Of a DNA stretch of 64,000 bases, positions 37,280-47,222 are shown piece by piece. How positions within the stretch are numbered: position 1 is the first letter of the stretch; the number at the start of each line of letters is the position of its first letter. The notes under the pieces were generated by a model. That model did no database searches. It was given only the letters and a program-made list of their open reading frames with translations, and was not told where the DNA came from. The stretch is taken from positions 868,001-932,000 of the forward strand of contig NZ_CP053642.1 of assembly GCF_013177295.1 (NCBI RefSeq), given 5' to 3'. The position numbers were made by a program, and so were the translations under genes. Source of the DNA: Actinomyces marmotae (GTDB taxonomy: Bacteria; Actinomycetota; Actinomycetes; Actinomycetales; Actinomycetaceae).

Positions 37280-38296
37280 TCAGCCCTGGGTGCCGGGCAG
37301 CGCCTCGGCGCTCTCGACCCCCCAGGAGGCCGCCCGCAGCGCGGCGGCCACGGAGGCGTCTGAGGCCACCAGGCGCTGATCGCCCGAGCCGGAGACGGCG
37401 ATCGACATCTCCTCGACCATGATCGAGCGCCACAGCGAGCCGATCCACTGGCCGGAAGGGGAGTCCGCGGAGTCGGCCCCTGCGGGCGCGCCATAGGCCG
37501 GCTGGCGCGGGTCGGCGGGCCGCGCCGTCGCCGGGCCCCCGGCTGTGATCGAGGCGTTGACCACCGCGGTGGCGGCCCCGGCGTCCTCGATGGAGCGCCC
37601 CCGCGCGGTCGGGTCCGAGGCCGACTGCGCCGCCAGCAGCTCACCGGTGTAGCGCAACTGGTCGTAGAGCGCCAGGGCGTTGTCGGGCAGCGGTGAGGTC
37701 GTCGTCGAGGCCGATCGCGCGGACGCCGCCACCGAGCCGGGGGAGAGGGCCTCCTGGCGCAGGGACCACGCGATGCGCAGCGAGGCGGCGAGCCTCGCGA
37801 GGCCCTTGTCCTGAGCGGTCCCCAGCGCCGCGCGCGCCGACGCCGCGCCGTTGCCCAGCGCTGTGACCAGATCCTCGGTCGTGGCCGTCCCGGCCGCCGT
37901 CTCCACGGGCGTGGCGGTGGAGTGGCCCGTTGGGGCGCCGGTCGGCCAGGGCTCCCAGACGCCCCCGAGGGCGGCGAGTTGGGCATCCGCCTCCTGCGCG
38001 ATCACCTCCGCCCTCGCGCCGTCCTGCCCGCCCCGGGCGATGACGGCGCGCGCGGTGGAGCCGATGAGCGCGGCACGGCGGGCCAGGGCCTCGCGCGAGG
38101 CCTCATCGCCCGTCATCGTCGGCAGCGGATCCGGATCGGAGGGGGCCAACGGCACTTCGCATGCCGCGGTCCCCGCGATAGCGGCGATCCCCAGCACGGC
38201 AGCGCCCATTCTGACCAGGGCGGACCGCCTGGGAGGAAGAGAGCGGGCCGCCTGGGAGGAAGAGAGCGGGGAGCGTGGGCGCGCGGTGTCGTTCAC
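37280..38296 (-). CDS. DUF4439 ferritin-like lipoprotein
   Basis: Predicted exported protein of 338 aa. The N-terminus has paired arginines before a hydrophobic stretch (RRSALVRMGAAVLG) and a Cys in GTAAC, suggesting a Tat-type or relaxed lipoprotein signal. The C-terminal 140 residues form the DUF4439 domain, a four-helix ferritin-like fold (ALALYDQLRYTGELLAA). Function unknown. GTG 38296 has GGGAGGAT correctly spaced; the open frame extends upstream without one. Its position divergent from rimP is conserved in actinobacteria. Confidence 0.88.
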   Translation of the reverse strand: MNDTARPRSPLSSSQAARSLPPRRSALVRMGAAVLGIAAIAGTAACEVPLAPSDPDPLPTMTGDEASREALARRAALIGSTARAVIARGGQDGARAEVIAQEADAQLAALGGVWEPWPTGAPTGHSTATPVETAAGTATTEDLVTALGNGAASARAALGTAQDKGLARLAASLRIAWSLRQEALSPGSVAASARSASTTTSPLPDNALALYDQLRYTGELLAAQSASDPTARGRSIEDAGAATAVVNASITAGGPATARPADPRQPAYGAPAGADSADSPSGQWIGSLWRSIMVEEMSIAVSGSGDQRLVASDASVAAALRAASWGVESAEALPGTQG

Positions 38297-38458
38297 GGAC
38301 CGATCCTCCCATGCCGCGGCACGGTGCCGCCCACCCGCTCGGCCATCCGTGGAGGGCGGGTACGATTGGCCCGACCGAACGCGCGGTGCCTGCCGGCATC
38401 GCGCCAGCACGATGCCGGCGTCCAGCCGGCGCCACGCCAATGAGGAACGAGGGACACC

Positions 38459-38929
38459 ATGACGGACACGCTCGCGTCGCGGCTCACCGATCTGCTGGGC
38501 CCCGTCGTCGAGGCCGAGGGCCTCTTCCTCGAGGGCGTCCAGACCACCCGGGCCGGCAAGCACTCGGTGGTCAGGGTGATCGTCGATCTGCCCGATGGCC
38601 CCGGTGACCTCGACCTCGACCGCATCGGTGAGGCCACCGCCGCTGTTTCCGCCGCCCTCGACGACGCCGACCCGGTCAAGGGCCAGTACACCCTCGAGGT
38701 CTCCACCCCCGGCGCCGAGCGCGAGCTGCGCACCCCCCGGCACTTCCGCCGCGCTGTCGGTCACAGCGCCACCGTCACCACCGTCGGCGGTGAGGGCTCT
38801 GCCCCCCTCACCGTGACCGGCGTCGTGACCCATGCTGACGACGAGGCCGTCACGATCGAGGCGGATGGCACCGCCACGGCGCTCCGCCTCGACGACATCG
38901 CCAGCGCGCGGATGATCGTCGTCTTCTGA
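38459..38929 (+). CDS. rimP: Ribosome maturation factor RimP
   Basis: Required for 30S subunit assembly, 156 aa. The N-terminal alpha/beta domain (GLFLEGVQTTRAGKHSVVRV, ISTPGAER-like VSTPGAERELRTPRHFRRAVG) and the C-terminal SH3-like barrel are complete. GAGGAACGAGGG precedes the ATG. First gene of rimP-nusA-ylxR-infB. Confidence 0.96.
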   Translation: MTDTLASRLTDLLGPVVEAEGLFLEGVQTTRAGKHSVVRVIVDLPDGPGDLDLDRIGEATAAVSAALDDADPVKGQYTLEVSTPGAERELRTPRHFRRAVGHSATVTTVGGEGSAPLTVTGVVTHADDEAVTIEADGTATALRLDDIASARMIVVF

Positions 38930-38990
38930 CCATACGAACCGTCCAGACCCCCATCCCCGAATCAGCACACGGCACCAGACAAGAGGAACC

Positions 38991-40037
38991 ATGGACATCA
39001 ACATGCCGGAGCTGCGCGTCGCAGCCGACGAGCTGGGCATCGACCTCGAGGCCCTGCTGCCCGCCATCGAGGACGCCATTCTCGGCGCCTACTCCAAGGT
39101 GCCCGGGGCCATCCGGGGCGCCCACGTCGAGATCGACCGCAAGACCGGGCACATGTCGGTGCTGGCCCCGGAGGTGGATGAGGAGGACGAGCCCACCGGC
39201 GAGTTCTTCGACGACACCCCGGACGACTTCGGCCGCATCGCGCAGGCCACGGCCCGATCCGTCATCGTCCAGCGCATCCAGGACCGCCGTGACTTCGAGG
39301 TCCTGGGCGCCTTCAAAGACAAGACCGGGGAGCTCATCTCCGGCGTCGTCGAGCAGGGCCGCGACCCCCGGATCATCCACGTGCGCCTCGACGAGGAGCA
39401 CGAGGGGATCATGCCCCCGCACGAGCAGGTTCCCGGCGAGCGCTACCGCCACGGGGACCGCGTCCGCGTCTACTGCACTGAGATCTCCCGGGGCATGAAG
39501 GGCGCCCAGATCATCCTGTCGCGCACCCACCCGGGGCTGGTCAAGAAGCTCTTCGAGCGCGAGGTCCCGGAGATCGCCTCCGGCGACGTCGAGATCGTCG
39601 CCATCGCCCGCGAGGCCGGGCACCGCACCAAGATGGCGGTTCGCGCCCGCACCCGCGGCGTCAACGCCAAGGGCGCCTGCATCGGCCCCATGGGCCAGCG
39701 CGTGCGCGCCGTCATGGCCGAGCTCGGCGGGGAGAAGATCGACATCGTCGACCACTCCGAGGACCCGGCCCGTTTCGTGGCCAACGCCCTGTCACCGGCG
39801 CGGGTGGCCTCCGTGACGGTCGTCGATGACGCCGAGCGCACCGCCCGCGCCGTCGTCCCGGACTTCCAGCTCTCACTGGCCATCGGCAAGGAGGGGCAGA
39901 ACGCCCGCCTCGCCGCGCGCCTGACCGGCTGGAAGATCGACATCCACGCCGATGCCGAGCTCGGCGAGATCGTCCCGGGCCATGGATCGCGCGCTGACGA
40001 CGTGACAGGTACCTCAACCCCCGACGACGGCTCCTGA
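38991..40037 (+). CDS. nusA: Transcription termination/antitermination protein NusA
   Basis: RNA polymerase-binding factor affecting pausing, termination and antitermination, 348 aa. N-terminal polymerase-binding domain (1-130), S1 domain (about 135-205, GELISGVVEQGRDPRII), and two KH domains ending in LAIGKEGQNARLAARLTGWKI. It lacks the acidic C-terminal repeats of E. coli NusA, as is normal for actinobacteria. AGAGGAACC precedes the ATG. Confidence 0.97.
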   Translation: MDINMPELRVAADELGIDLEALLPAIEDAILGAYSKVPGAIRGAHVEIDRKTGHMSVLAPEVDEEDEPTGEFFDDTPDDFGRIAQATARSVIVQRIQDRRDFEVLGAFKDKTGELISGVVEQGRDPRIIHVRLDEEHEGIMPPHEQVPGERYRHGDRVRVYCTEISRGMKGAQIILSRTHPGLVKKLFEREVPEIASGDVEIVAIAREAGHRTKMAVRARTRGVNAKGACIGPMGQRVRAVMAELGGEKIDIVDHSEDPARFVANALSPARVASVTVVDDAERTARAVVPDFQLSLAIGKEGQNARLAARLTGWKIDIHADAELGEIVPGHGSRADDVTGTSTPDDGS

Positions 40038-40148
40038 CAGCGCTTTCGGTAGTATTTCCGCGGGCCCTGGGCGGGTCGCGGGGCGCTGAGCGGCGCCCTC
40101 GCGCCCGGAGTGGTGGGCGGTGAGTTCCCGGAAGGACACGGTGAGTCG

Positions 40149-40484
40149 GTGACAGCCTCCTCGCATGTGCCTGAGCGGACCTGCATCGGCTGCCGTGCCA
40201 AGGCCCCCAGGCCGCAGTTGCTGCGGCTGGCCCTGACCGCGAGCGGCGAGCTCGCGGTCGACGCCCGGGCCCTCATGCCAGGGCGCGGCGCCTGGATCCA
40301 CGCGGATCCGGCGTGCCTCGATCTCGCCGAGCGCAGGCGCGCCCTCGGGCGCGCTCTGCGCGCCGAGGGCCCGCTCGACGCGGCCCATGTGCGCGACTGG
40401 CTCGCCGCCCACGCGGCGCCCTCGGGAGCGCATGATCCGACCGGTCCCTCCCGGGGCCGGACCACCGATAACGAAGGCGGGTAG
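40149..40484 (+). CDS. ylxR: YlxR (DUF448) family RNA-binding protein
   Basis: Small nucleic-acid-binding protein of about 111 aa; in Bacillus the homologue binds the RNA subunit of RNase P. Diagnostic RTCIGCRAKAPRPQLLRL and PGRGAWIHADPACLD segments are present. GTG 40149 is chosen for GGAAGGA upstream; the frame is also open to a GTG at 40110. Always found between nusA and infB, as here. Confidence 0.9.
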   Translation: MTASSHVPERTCIGCRAKAPRPQLLRLALTASGELAVDARALMPGRGAWIHADPACLDLAERRRALGRALRAEGPLDAAHVRDWLAAHAAPSGAHDPTGPSRGRTTDNEGG

Positions 40485-40535
40485 GAAGCCGATGGGCACC
40501 CGATGAGTACCCAGCGATGAGCTGCCTCTACTAGC

Positions 40536-40559
40536 GCCCGCTCCTGTTAGGGAGCGGGC
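40536..40559 (+). promoter_or_regulatory. Hairpin in the infB leader
   Basis: A perfect 9-bp stem (GCCCGCTCC/GGAGCGGGC) with loop TGTTAG ends 17 bases before the infB GTG, just upstream of its AGGAGA ribosome site. It could act as an attenuator, a processing site or a translation-control element; no factor is known. Confidence 0.6.
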
Positions 40560-40576
40560 AACCTGACAGGAGAAAA

Positions 40577-43489
40577 GTGGCAAAACCACGCGTTCACGAG
40601 CTCGCCAAGGAGCTCGACCCCACTGGCAAGAAGATCACCTCGAAGATGATCCTCTCGTGGCTCAAGGACCAGGGGGAGTTCGTCAAGGCGGCCTCCTCCG
40701 CTGTTGAGCCCCCGGTCGCGCGCCGCGTGCGCGAGCACTTCGCGGCGCAAGCGGCCGCGACCCCCAAGGCCGCCAAGCCCGCCAAGCCCGCGGAGGCGAA
40801 GAGGGAGGTCAAGGCGCCGTCCGCGCCCAAGCCCGGTGCGAGGCCGGTGGCTCCCAAGCCCGGCGCGCGCCCGTCCGCGCCCGCCCCGGCCCCCGCCGCC
40901 CCGTCGGAGCCCGAGGCCGCGCCCGTTCCTCAGCCGGCGCCCGCGCCGGACAGCCCCCGGGAGCCCTCCAAGCCCCAGGCCGCGACGCCCTCGGCCCCCC
41001 GGCCCTCGGCCCCCCGCCCGGCGGCTCCCGGCCCTCGCCCCGGCGCCCCGCGCCCGGGCAACAACCCCTTCGCCTCCAGCCAGGGCATGCCCCGGCACGA
41101 TGGCCGGTCCGACCGGCAGGACCGCTCGGAGCGCGGCGAGCGCTCCGCCCGCGCCCCGCGGCCCGGCGGCCCCCGGCCCGGGGGCCCGCGACCGGGCAAC
41201 AACCCCTTCGCCTCCAGCCAGGGCATGCCCCGGCCCGGCGGCAGCGGCGGTCCCCGTCCCCGCGGCGGCGCCGGCGGCGGCCGTGGCGGCGCCGGGGGCC
41301 CGCGCCCCCAGGGCGCCGGTGGTCAGGGCGGCCGCCCGGCTCCCGGACCCCGTCCCGGCGGCGGTCCCCGCCCGAACCCGGGCATGATGCCCGGCCGCTC
41401 CTCGGTCGGCCGGCCCGGCTCCCCCTCCCGGGGCGGCGCCGACGGCGGCCGCGGAGGCTCCGGAGGCGGTCGCGGGTCTCGTCCTGGCGGCGGCGGCCGT
41501 CCCGGTGGTGGCGGCGGCTTCGGCGGCGGCCCCCGCGGGGGCCGCGGCGGTCGCGGCTCCACGCAGGGCGCCTTCGGGCGCGGTGGCGGCGCCCCCCGCG
41601 GGCGCAAGTCCAAGCGGGCCAAGCGCCAGGAGTTCGAGCAGCAGAGTGCGCCGTCGCTCGGCGGCGTCATTGTCCCGCGCGGCGATGGCTCCACCGTGGT
41701 GCGCGTGCGCCAGGGCGCCACGCTGACCGACCTCGCTGAGAAGATCAACGCCAACCCGGCGGCCCTGGTCACCGTCCTGTTCCACCTGGGGGAGATGGCC
41801 ACGGCCACCCAGTCCCTTGATGAGGACACCTTCGGCCTGCTGGGCGCCGAGCTCGGCTACGACGTCCAGATCGTCTCCCCGGAGGACGAGGACCGCGAGC
41901 TCCTGGGCTCTTTCGACATCGACCTGGAGGCCGAGGAGGCCGGCTGGGACGACGAGGACATGGCCCCCCGCCCGCCCGTGGTCACCGTCATGGGCCACGT
42001 CGACCACGGTAAGACCAAGCTCCTGGACGCCATCCGCTCCACGGACGTCGTGGCGGACGAGGCCGGCGGCATCACGCAGTCGATCGGCGCCTACCAGGTG
42101 CACGTCCCCGTGGGCGGCGAGACCCGTCCGATCACCTTCATCGACACCCCCGGTCACGAGGCCTTCACGGCCATGCGCGCCCGCGGTGCCGAGGTCACGG
42201 ACATCGCGATCCTCGTCGTCGCCGCGGATGACGGCGTCATGCCGCAGACCGTTGAGGCCCTCAACCACGCCCAGGCCGCGAACGTGCCGATCGTGGTGGC
42301 CGTCAACAAGATCGACAAGGAGGGCGCGAACCCGGACAAGATCCGCGGCCAGCTCACCGAGTACGGCCTTGTGCCCGAGGAGTACGGCGGCGACACCATG
42401 TTCGTCGACATCTCCGCCAAGCAGCGCCTCCACATTGACGAGCTCCTTGAGGCCGTGGTCCTCACCGCTGACGCGGCCCTGGACCTGCGCGCCAACCCGA
42501 GCGCGGACGCGCGCGGCGTGACGGTCGAGGCCAAGCTCGACAAGGGCCGCGGCGCCGTCACCACGGTGCTCGTCCAGCAGGGCACCCTGCGCGTGGGAGA
42601 CCCGATCGTGGCCGGCTCGTCCTACGGGCGCGTGCGCGCCATGTTCAACGAGCACGGGGAGAACCTCGACGAGGCCGGGCCCGCCCGCCCGGCCCTGGTC
42701 CTGGGGCTCACGAGCGTGCCCAGCGCGGGCGACTCCTTCATCGTCGCCCCCGACGACCGCACCGCCCGGCAGATCGCCGACAAGCGCGAGGCCGCCGAGC
42801 GCGCCGCCCTCCTGGCCAAGCGCCGCAAGCGCGTGTCCCTGGAGAACCTCTCCGACGTCCTCAAGGCCGGGAAGGTCGACACCCTCAACCTCATCCTCAA
42901 GGGTGACAGTTCGGGCGCCGTCGAGGCCCTGGAAGACTCGCTGCTCAAGATCGACGTCGGCGAGGAGGTCGCCCTGCGCGTCATCCACCGCGGCGTCGGT
43001 GCCATCACGCAGAACGATGTCAACCTCGCGACGGTCGACTCGGCGGTCATCATCGGTTTCAACGTCCGCCCCGCCGAGCGCGTGGCGGAGTTGGCCGACC
43101 GCGAGGGCGTCGACATGAAGTTCTACTCGGTCATCTACAACGCGATCGAGGACGTCGAGGCCGCCATGAAGGGCATGCTCAAGCCCATCTACGAGGAGGT
43201 CGAGCTCGGCACCGCGGAGATTCGCCAGGTCTTCCACTCCTCGAAGTTCGGCTCGATCGCCGGCTCGATCGTCCGCTCGGGCACCATCAAGCGCGGTGCC
43301 AAGGCCCGCCTGGTGCGCGACGGCGTTGTCGTGGGCGGCGACCTCGCCGTCGAGACCCTGCGCCGTGAGAAGGACGACGTCACCGAGGTCCGCGAGGGCT
43401 ACGAGTGCGGTATCAACCTGGGCTTCAAGGACATCGCCGAGGGCGACGTCATCGAGACCTGGGAGTTGCGCGAGAAGCCCCGCTCCTGA
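40577..43489 (+). CDS. infB: Translation initiation factor IF-2
   Basis: GTPase that brings fMet-tRNA to the 30S initiation complex, 970 aa. An IF2-N module (1-50) is followed by about 290 low-complexity residues rich in Pro, Ala, Gly and Arg, with the motif [13 protein letters not shown] twice, as in other actinobacterial IF-2. A second IF2-N lies near 365-420. The G domain has [11 protein letters not shown] (about 473), DTPGHEAF and NKID; domains II-IV end at [15 protein letters not shown] is preceded by AGGAGA. Confidence 0.97.
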   Translation: MAKPRVHELAKELDPTGKKITSKMILSWLKDQGEFVKAASSAVEPPVARRVREHFAAQAAATPKAAKPAKPAEAKREVKAPSAPKPGARPVAPKPGARPSAPAPAPAAPSEPEAAPVPQPAPAPDSPREPSKPQAATPSAPRPSAPRPAAPGPRPGAPRPGNNPFASSQGMPRHDGRSDRQDRSERGERSARAPRPGGPRPGGPRPGNNPFASSQGMPRPGGSGGPRPRGGAGGGRGGAGGPRPQGAGGQGGRPAPGPRPGGGPRPNPGMMPGRSSVGRPGSPSRGGADGGRGGSGGGRGSRPGGGGRPGGGGGFGGGPRGGRGGRGSTQGAFGRGGGAPRGRKSKRAKRQEFEQQSAPSLGGVIVPRGDGSTVVRVRQGATLTDLAEKINANPAALVTVLFHLGEMATATQSLDEDTFGLLGAELGYDVQIVSPEDEDRELLGSFDIDLEAEEAGWDDEDMAPRPPVVTVMGHVDHGKTKLLDAIRSTDVVADEAGGITQSIGAYQVHVPVGGETRPITFIDTPGHEAFTAMRARGAEVTDIAILVVAADDGVMPQTVEALNHAQAANVPIVVAVNKIDKEGANPDKIRGQLTEYGLVPEEYGGDTMFVDISAKQRLHIDELLEAVVLTADAALDLRANPSADARGVTVEAKLDKGRGAVTTVLVQQGTLRVGDPIVAGSSYGRVRAMFNEHGENLDEAGPARPALVLGLTSVPSAGDSFIVAPDDRTARQIADKREAAERAALLAKRRKRVSLENLSDVLKAGKVDTLNLILKGDSSGAVEALEDSLLKIDVGEEVALRVIHRGVGAITQNDVNLATVDSAVIIGFNVRPAERVAELADREGVDMKFYSVIYNAIEDVEAAMKGMLKPIYEEVELGTAEIRQVFHSSKFGSIAGSIVRSGTIKRGAKARLVRDGVVVGGDLAVETLRREKDDVTEVREGYECGINLGFKDIAEGDVIETWELREKPRS

Positions 43490-43503
43490 GCGCTCCTGAG
43501 CAA

Positions 43504-43540
43504 CGGCGGCCGGTCACCCCAGTGGGGTGGCCGGCCGCCG
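43504..43540 (+). terminator. Hairpin terminator after infB
   Basis: Seventeen-bp stem (43504-43520 with 43524-43540) with one G-T pair and a 3-base loop, 14 bases after the stop. It closes the rimP-infB operon and separates it from the accessory insert. Confidence 0.85.
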
Positions 43541-43689
43541 CCGGCAGGGGCGGTGAGGCGGCTCATGCGGGTCGCCGACGCGCTCACCCCCGATCCCGGG
43601 GCCGACCCCTTCCGCCGACCACCACCGTATCCACACAGCATCCGGCCGCCGAGCGCTTAGCGCGCACGGCCCTAGACGGGAGCCGCACC

Positions 43690-44703
43690 ATGATGAGAGC
43701 CGCCGTTCAGACCTCCTACGACGCGAAGAATCCCCACCTGGAGATCACGCGGGTTCGCCGACCCGAGATCGGCCCGCACCAGGCCCTGATCAAGGTCACC
43801 GCCGCCGGGGTCAACCCGCTCGACATCATGATCGCCCGAGGCGAGGTCCGCCTCATCACCCCCTACGCCCTGCCGTTGGTCGCCGGCAACGAAGTGGTCG
43901 GGATCGTCGAGCAGGTCGGCTCGACAGCGCGCTCCCTGGAACCGGGGCAGCGCGTCTTCTCGCGCCTCCCCCTGGGCTCCATCGGCGCCTTCGCCGAGTA
44001 TGTCGCCGTTGACGCCGACGCGCTGGCGGTGGTCCCCGAGCACCTCAGTGACGAGGAGGCCGCCGCCGTGCCCCTGACGGCCCTCACAGCCGTTCAGGCG
44101 CTTGATCTCATGGGCGCCACCAGCGCGGGGACGATCTTTATCTCAGGCGGTACCGGCTCGGTGGGCGCGATGGCGATCCCGATCGCCAAGTCCAGGGGCC
44201 TGACCGTGGTGACCAACGGCAGCGCCCCCAACCGGGAGCGGGTCCTCTCCCTGGGCGCGGACCGCTTCCTCGACTACCGCGCCGAGGACTACGCGCGGGT
44301 CCTCAGCGGCATTGACTACGTCCTGGATACCCTCGGGGGTGAGGAGACCCTTCGGCAGATGGGCGTCATGAGGCGCGGTGGCCACATCGTTTCCCTGCGC
44401 GGCCTGCCCAACGGCGCCTTCGCCTCACGGATGGGGATGCCGGCCTGGAAGCGTGCCCTCTTCACGGCGGCCGGATGGCGCCTGGACCGCGCCGCCCGCG
44501 GATACGGGGTCCGCTACGACTTCATCTTCGTCGAATCCGACGGGGCGCGGCTCCAGGAGGTCGCCGACCTCCTGTCGACTCGGCGGATCGCCCCGTCCGT
44601 CGACGAGGTGTTCCCCTTTGAAGAGGTCAGTGCCGCTCTGGACAAGGTGGCCAACGGCCACTCGCGCGGCAAGACCGTCCTGAGAATGACGGCGCGGCGC
44701 TGA
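43690..44703 (+). CDS. Zinc-independent medium-chain dehydrogenase (NADPH:quinone reductase-like)
   Basis: Oxidoreductase of the MDR superfamily, 337 aa. The GroES-like N-terminal domain (ALIKVTAAGVNPLDIMIARG) lacks the zinc-binding Cys/His of alcohol dehydrogenases. The Rossmann domain has FISGGTGSVGAMAIPIAKSRG, the NADPH-binding loop. C-terminal GHSRGKTVLRM is typical of the quinone reductase branch. Two adjacent ATGs (43690, 43693) follow GGGAG. First gene of the block inserted between infB and rbfA; a functional link to the downstream NO reductase is not shown. Confidence 0.9.
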   Translation: MMRAAVQTSYDAKNPHLEITRVRRPEIGPHQALIKVTAAGVNPLDIMIARGEVRLITPYALPLVAGNEVVGIVEQVGSTARSLEPGQRVFSRLPLGSIGAFAEYVAVDADALAVVPEHLSDEEAAAVPLTALTAVQALDLMGATSAGTIFISGGTGSVGAMAIPIAKSRGLTVVTNGSAPNRERVLSLGADRFLDYRAEDYARVLSGIDYVLDTLGGEETLRQMGVMRRGGHIVSLRGLPNGAFASRMGMPAWKRALFTAAGWRLDRAARGYGVRYDFIFVESDGARLQEVADLLSTRRIAPSVDEVFPFEEVSAALDKVANGHSRGKTVLRMTARR

Positions 44704-44790
44704 CCAGCGCGATCCCGCCCGCCCCTGAACGATGCGACTCCTGGGCGGGGTATGTAGCGCTGATTGATCGCTCTTTCCCGGAGACGGTAT

Positions 44791-44812
44791 TGTCACGCCT
44801 TCAGCCGTGACA
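44791..44812. promoter_or_regulatory. Palindrome upstream of the NO reductase operon
   Basis: TGTCACG and CGTGACA form a perfect 7-bp inverted repeat separated by 8 bases, 68 bases before norZ. A second pair of half sites (GTGACGG near 44829 and CTGTCAC near 44854) follows. This is a good candidate operator for a regulator responding to nitric oxide or oxygen; it does not match the classic CRP/FNR site exactly. Confidence 0.5.
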
Positions 44813-44879
44813 TTCTGGAGCAGTCGAGGTGACGGCCTGTCATGCCGCCCCGTCTGTCACATATCTCTGGAGGTCCGCC

Positions 44880-47222
44880 ATGCCGTCTCCCATGAGCAGC
44901 GAGGGGACGGGCGCGCGCCGCGCCCGGATCATTGGGAAGGGATGGATCCAGGGCGTCGCCCTGGTCATGCTCTTCGGCTTCACAGTCATGGGCCTGCTGG
45001 CCTACCGCACGTACACCGACTCCATGCCCCAGCCCAGCAGGGTCGTGGCGGAGGACGGCTCCGTCGTCTTCACCTCTGAGGACATCACCGCCGGCCAACA
45101 GCTCTTCCAATCGCGCGGGCTCATGGAATACGGCTCTATCGTCGGGCACGGCGGCTACCTTGGCCCGGACTTCACCGCCGAGTACCTGCGCATGGAGGCC
45201 GACTCGGTGAGCACCCAACTGACCGCCGCGGGCAACGGGGATCCCGCGACCGCCACCAAGGACATGCTGCGCGCCAACCGCTACGACGCCGCCAGCGGTG
45301 ACCTCGTGTGGACCCCCGAGCAGGTGACCGCCTACGAGCGGGCGGTGGAGCACTACACCGCCATGTTCGGCCCCGACGCCGCCGCCAACGGCCTCAAGCC
45401 CGACCTCATCACCGACCCCGCCCAGGTGCGCCAGGTGACCGCCTTCATCGGTTGGACGGCCTGGGCCGCGGCGGCCGAGCGCCCCGGGCACGACTATTCC
45501 TACACGAACAACTGGCCCGCTGAGCCGCGCGTGGGCAACTCGCCTACGGGCGACCTCATGGTCTGGTCGGTGCTCTCCCTCATCGTCCTCATCGGCGGGA
45601 CCGGCGTCATGTTCGCCATCTACGGGCGCTGGAGCCGGAGGATCGGCTGGCACTCCGAGGAGGCGCCCGCCCTGTCCTTCCGCCAGCCCGGCGAGGTGGG
45701 CCTGACCGGATCGCAGAGAGTCGTTGCCTGGTTCATCCTCACTATCGCGGTCCTCTTCCTCGTCCAGACCCTCGTGGGGGCCCTGGCCGAGCACTACCGG
45801 GCGGACGCGCTGAGCTTCTTCGGATTCGACATGGGCCGCTACATCCCCTTCTCCCTGGCCCGCACCTGGCACGTCCAGCTCTCCCTGTTCTGGACGGCCC
45901 TCGGGCTGCTCGGTGCGGGTCTTTTCCTCGCCCCCTTCATCGCCCGGCGCGAGCCCAAGAGGCAGCACGCGCTTGTCTGGGTGCTGCTTGTGGCCGCCGC
46001 GGCCGTCGTCGTCCTGTCCTGCCTGGCCGAGGCCGCCAGCCAGCACGGGGTGAGCTGGGCCAAGGGGCCGCTGTTCGCCCAGCAGTGGGAGTACCTCGAT
46101 CTTCCCTTCGTCTTCCAGGTGCTGCTCACCGCGGCCCTTTTCATCTGGGTGGCCATCATCTGGCGCTCGATGCGGGGCCGGCTGCGCAACGAGCACGTGG
46201 CGAACATGCCCTGGCTGTTCATGTTCGCGGCCCTGGCCATCCCCGCCTTCTACGCCGTCGGCATGATGGCCCGCACTGGCACCCATGTCACCGTCGCCGA
46301 GTTCTGGCGCTTCTGGGTGGTCCACCTGTGGGTTGAGGACTTCCTCGAACTATTCACCACCGTCATGGTCGCCTACGTCTTCGTGCTGCTGGGTGTCGTG
46401 CGCGAGCGGATCGCCCTGGGCATCATCTTCATGGACATCATCCTCTACTCCGCGGGCGGGGTCATCGGGACGATGCACCACCTGTACTTCTCAGGCACCC
46501 CCGTGGAGCACATGGCGCTGGGCGCCTTCTTCTCCGCCGCCGAGGTCATCCCGCTGACCTTCCTCACCGTGGAGGCCTGGGCTTTCATGCAGCTCGGGGC
46601 CAATCGCCACGGCAAGGACGCCAAGCCCTTCCCGCACCGCTGGGCCGTCATGTTCCTCGTCGCCGTCGGCTTCTGGAACTTCCTCGGCGCCGGCGTCTTC
46701 GGCTTCCTCGTCAACCTGCCGATCGTCTCCTACTACGAGATCGGCACCGCGCTGACCGCCAACCACGCGCACGCCTCCATGATGGGCGTCTACGGCTTCA
46801 TGGCCCTGGGACTGGGCATGTTCGCCCTGCGCTACCTCATCCCGAAGGAGAAATGGCCAGAGCGCCTGGCGAGGACCTCCTTCTGGAGCCTCAACATCGG
46901 ACTGGCCTGGATGTGCTTCGCCACCCTCCTGCCACTGGGCATCCTCCAGTTGCGCTACTCGGTGGGCACCGGCTACTACGAGGCCCGCCAGCTCACCTAC
47001 ATCACCGACACGGTCAACACGATCATCGAGTGGGGGCGCATGCCCGGCGACCTCATCTTCATCCTCGGCGGGGTCCTGCCCTACCTCCGCATCGCCTTGC
47101 TCGGGGCGCGGCACTGGCGTCAGGGACGCACCGTGGAATCCTTCGAGGATGACGCGCTCTACGAGGAGCTCGACACCCGGCGCCAGTCATGGCGCGGCGA
47201 GCGCGCGGAGCTGAGCGACTGA
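44880..47222 (+). CDS. norZ: Quinol-dependent nitric oxide reductase (qNor)
   Basis: Single-subunit NO reductase that reduces 2 NO to N2O with electrons from the quinol pool, 780 aa. The N-terminal part has one helix then an extracytoplasmic domain (about 35-215) with the qNor FTSEDITAGQQLFQSRGLME start and YTNNWP. The catalytic NorB-like part has about 12 helices; heme and iron ligands are in HVQLSLFW, RTGTHVTVAEFWRFWVVHLW, GTMHHLYFSGTP and NHAHASMMGVYG. GGAGG precedes ATG 44880. No other denitrification gene is nearby, so detoxification of host- or neighbour-derived NO is the likely role (inference). Confidence 0.95.
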   Translation: MPSPMSSEGTGARRARIIGKGWIQGVALVMLFGFTVMGLLAYRTYTDSMPQPSRVVAEDGSVVFTSEDITAGQQLFQSRGLMEYGSIVGHGGYLGPDFTAEYLRMEADSVSTQLTAAGNGDPATATKDMLRANRYDAASGDLVWTPEQVTAYERAVEHYTAMFGPDAAANGLKPDLITDPAQVRQVTAFIGWTAWAAAAERPGHDYSYTNNWPAEPRVGNSPTGDLMVWSVLSLIVLIGGTGVMFAIYGRWSRRIGWHSEEAPALSFRQPGEVGLTGSQRVVAWFILTIAVLFLVQTLVGALAEHYRADALSFFGFDMGRYIPFSLARTWHVQLSLFWTALGLLGAGLFLAPFIARREPKRQHALVWVLLVAAAAVVVLSCLAEAASQHGVSWAKGPLFAQQWEYLDLPFVFQVLLTAALFIWVAIIWRSMRGRLRNEHVANMPWLFMFAALAIPAFYAVGMMARTGTHVTVAEFWRFWVVHLWVEDFLELFTTVMVAYVFVLLGVVRERIALGIIFMDIILYSAGGVIGTMHHLYFSGTPVEHMALGAFFSAAEVIPLTFLTVEAWAFMQLGANRHGKDAKPFPHRWAVMFLVAVGFWNFLGAGVFGFLVNLPIVSYYEIGTALTANHAHASMMGVYGFMALGLGMFALRYLIPKEKWPERLARTSFWSLNIGLAWMCFATLLPLGILQLRYSVGTGYYEARQLTYITDTVNTIIEWGRMPGDLIFILGGVLPYLRIALLGARHWRQGRTVESFEDDALYEELDTRRQSWRGERAELSD

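Noticed and set aside
38297..39079. Upstream extension of the DUF4439 reading frame
   Set aside because: It would run antisense through rimP; GTG 38296 has GGGAGGAT at the right distance and starts a signal sequence.
40547..43237. Very long minus-strand frame (896 codons) opposite infB
   Set aside because: It is an antisense shadow caused by GC-biased third positions; infB on the plus strand is unambiguous.
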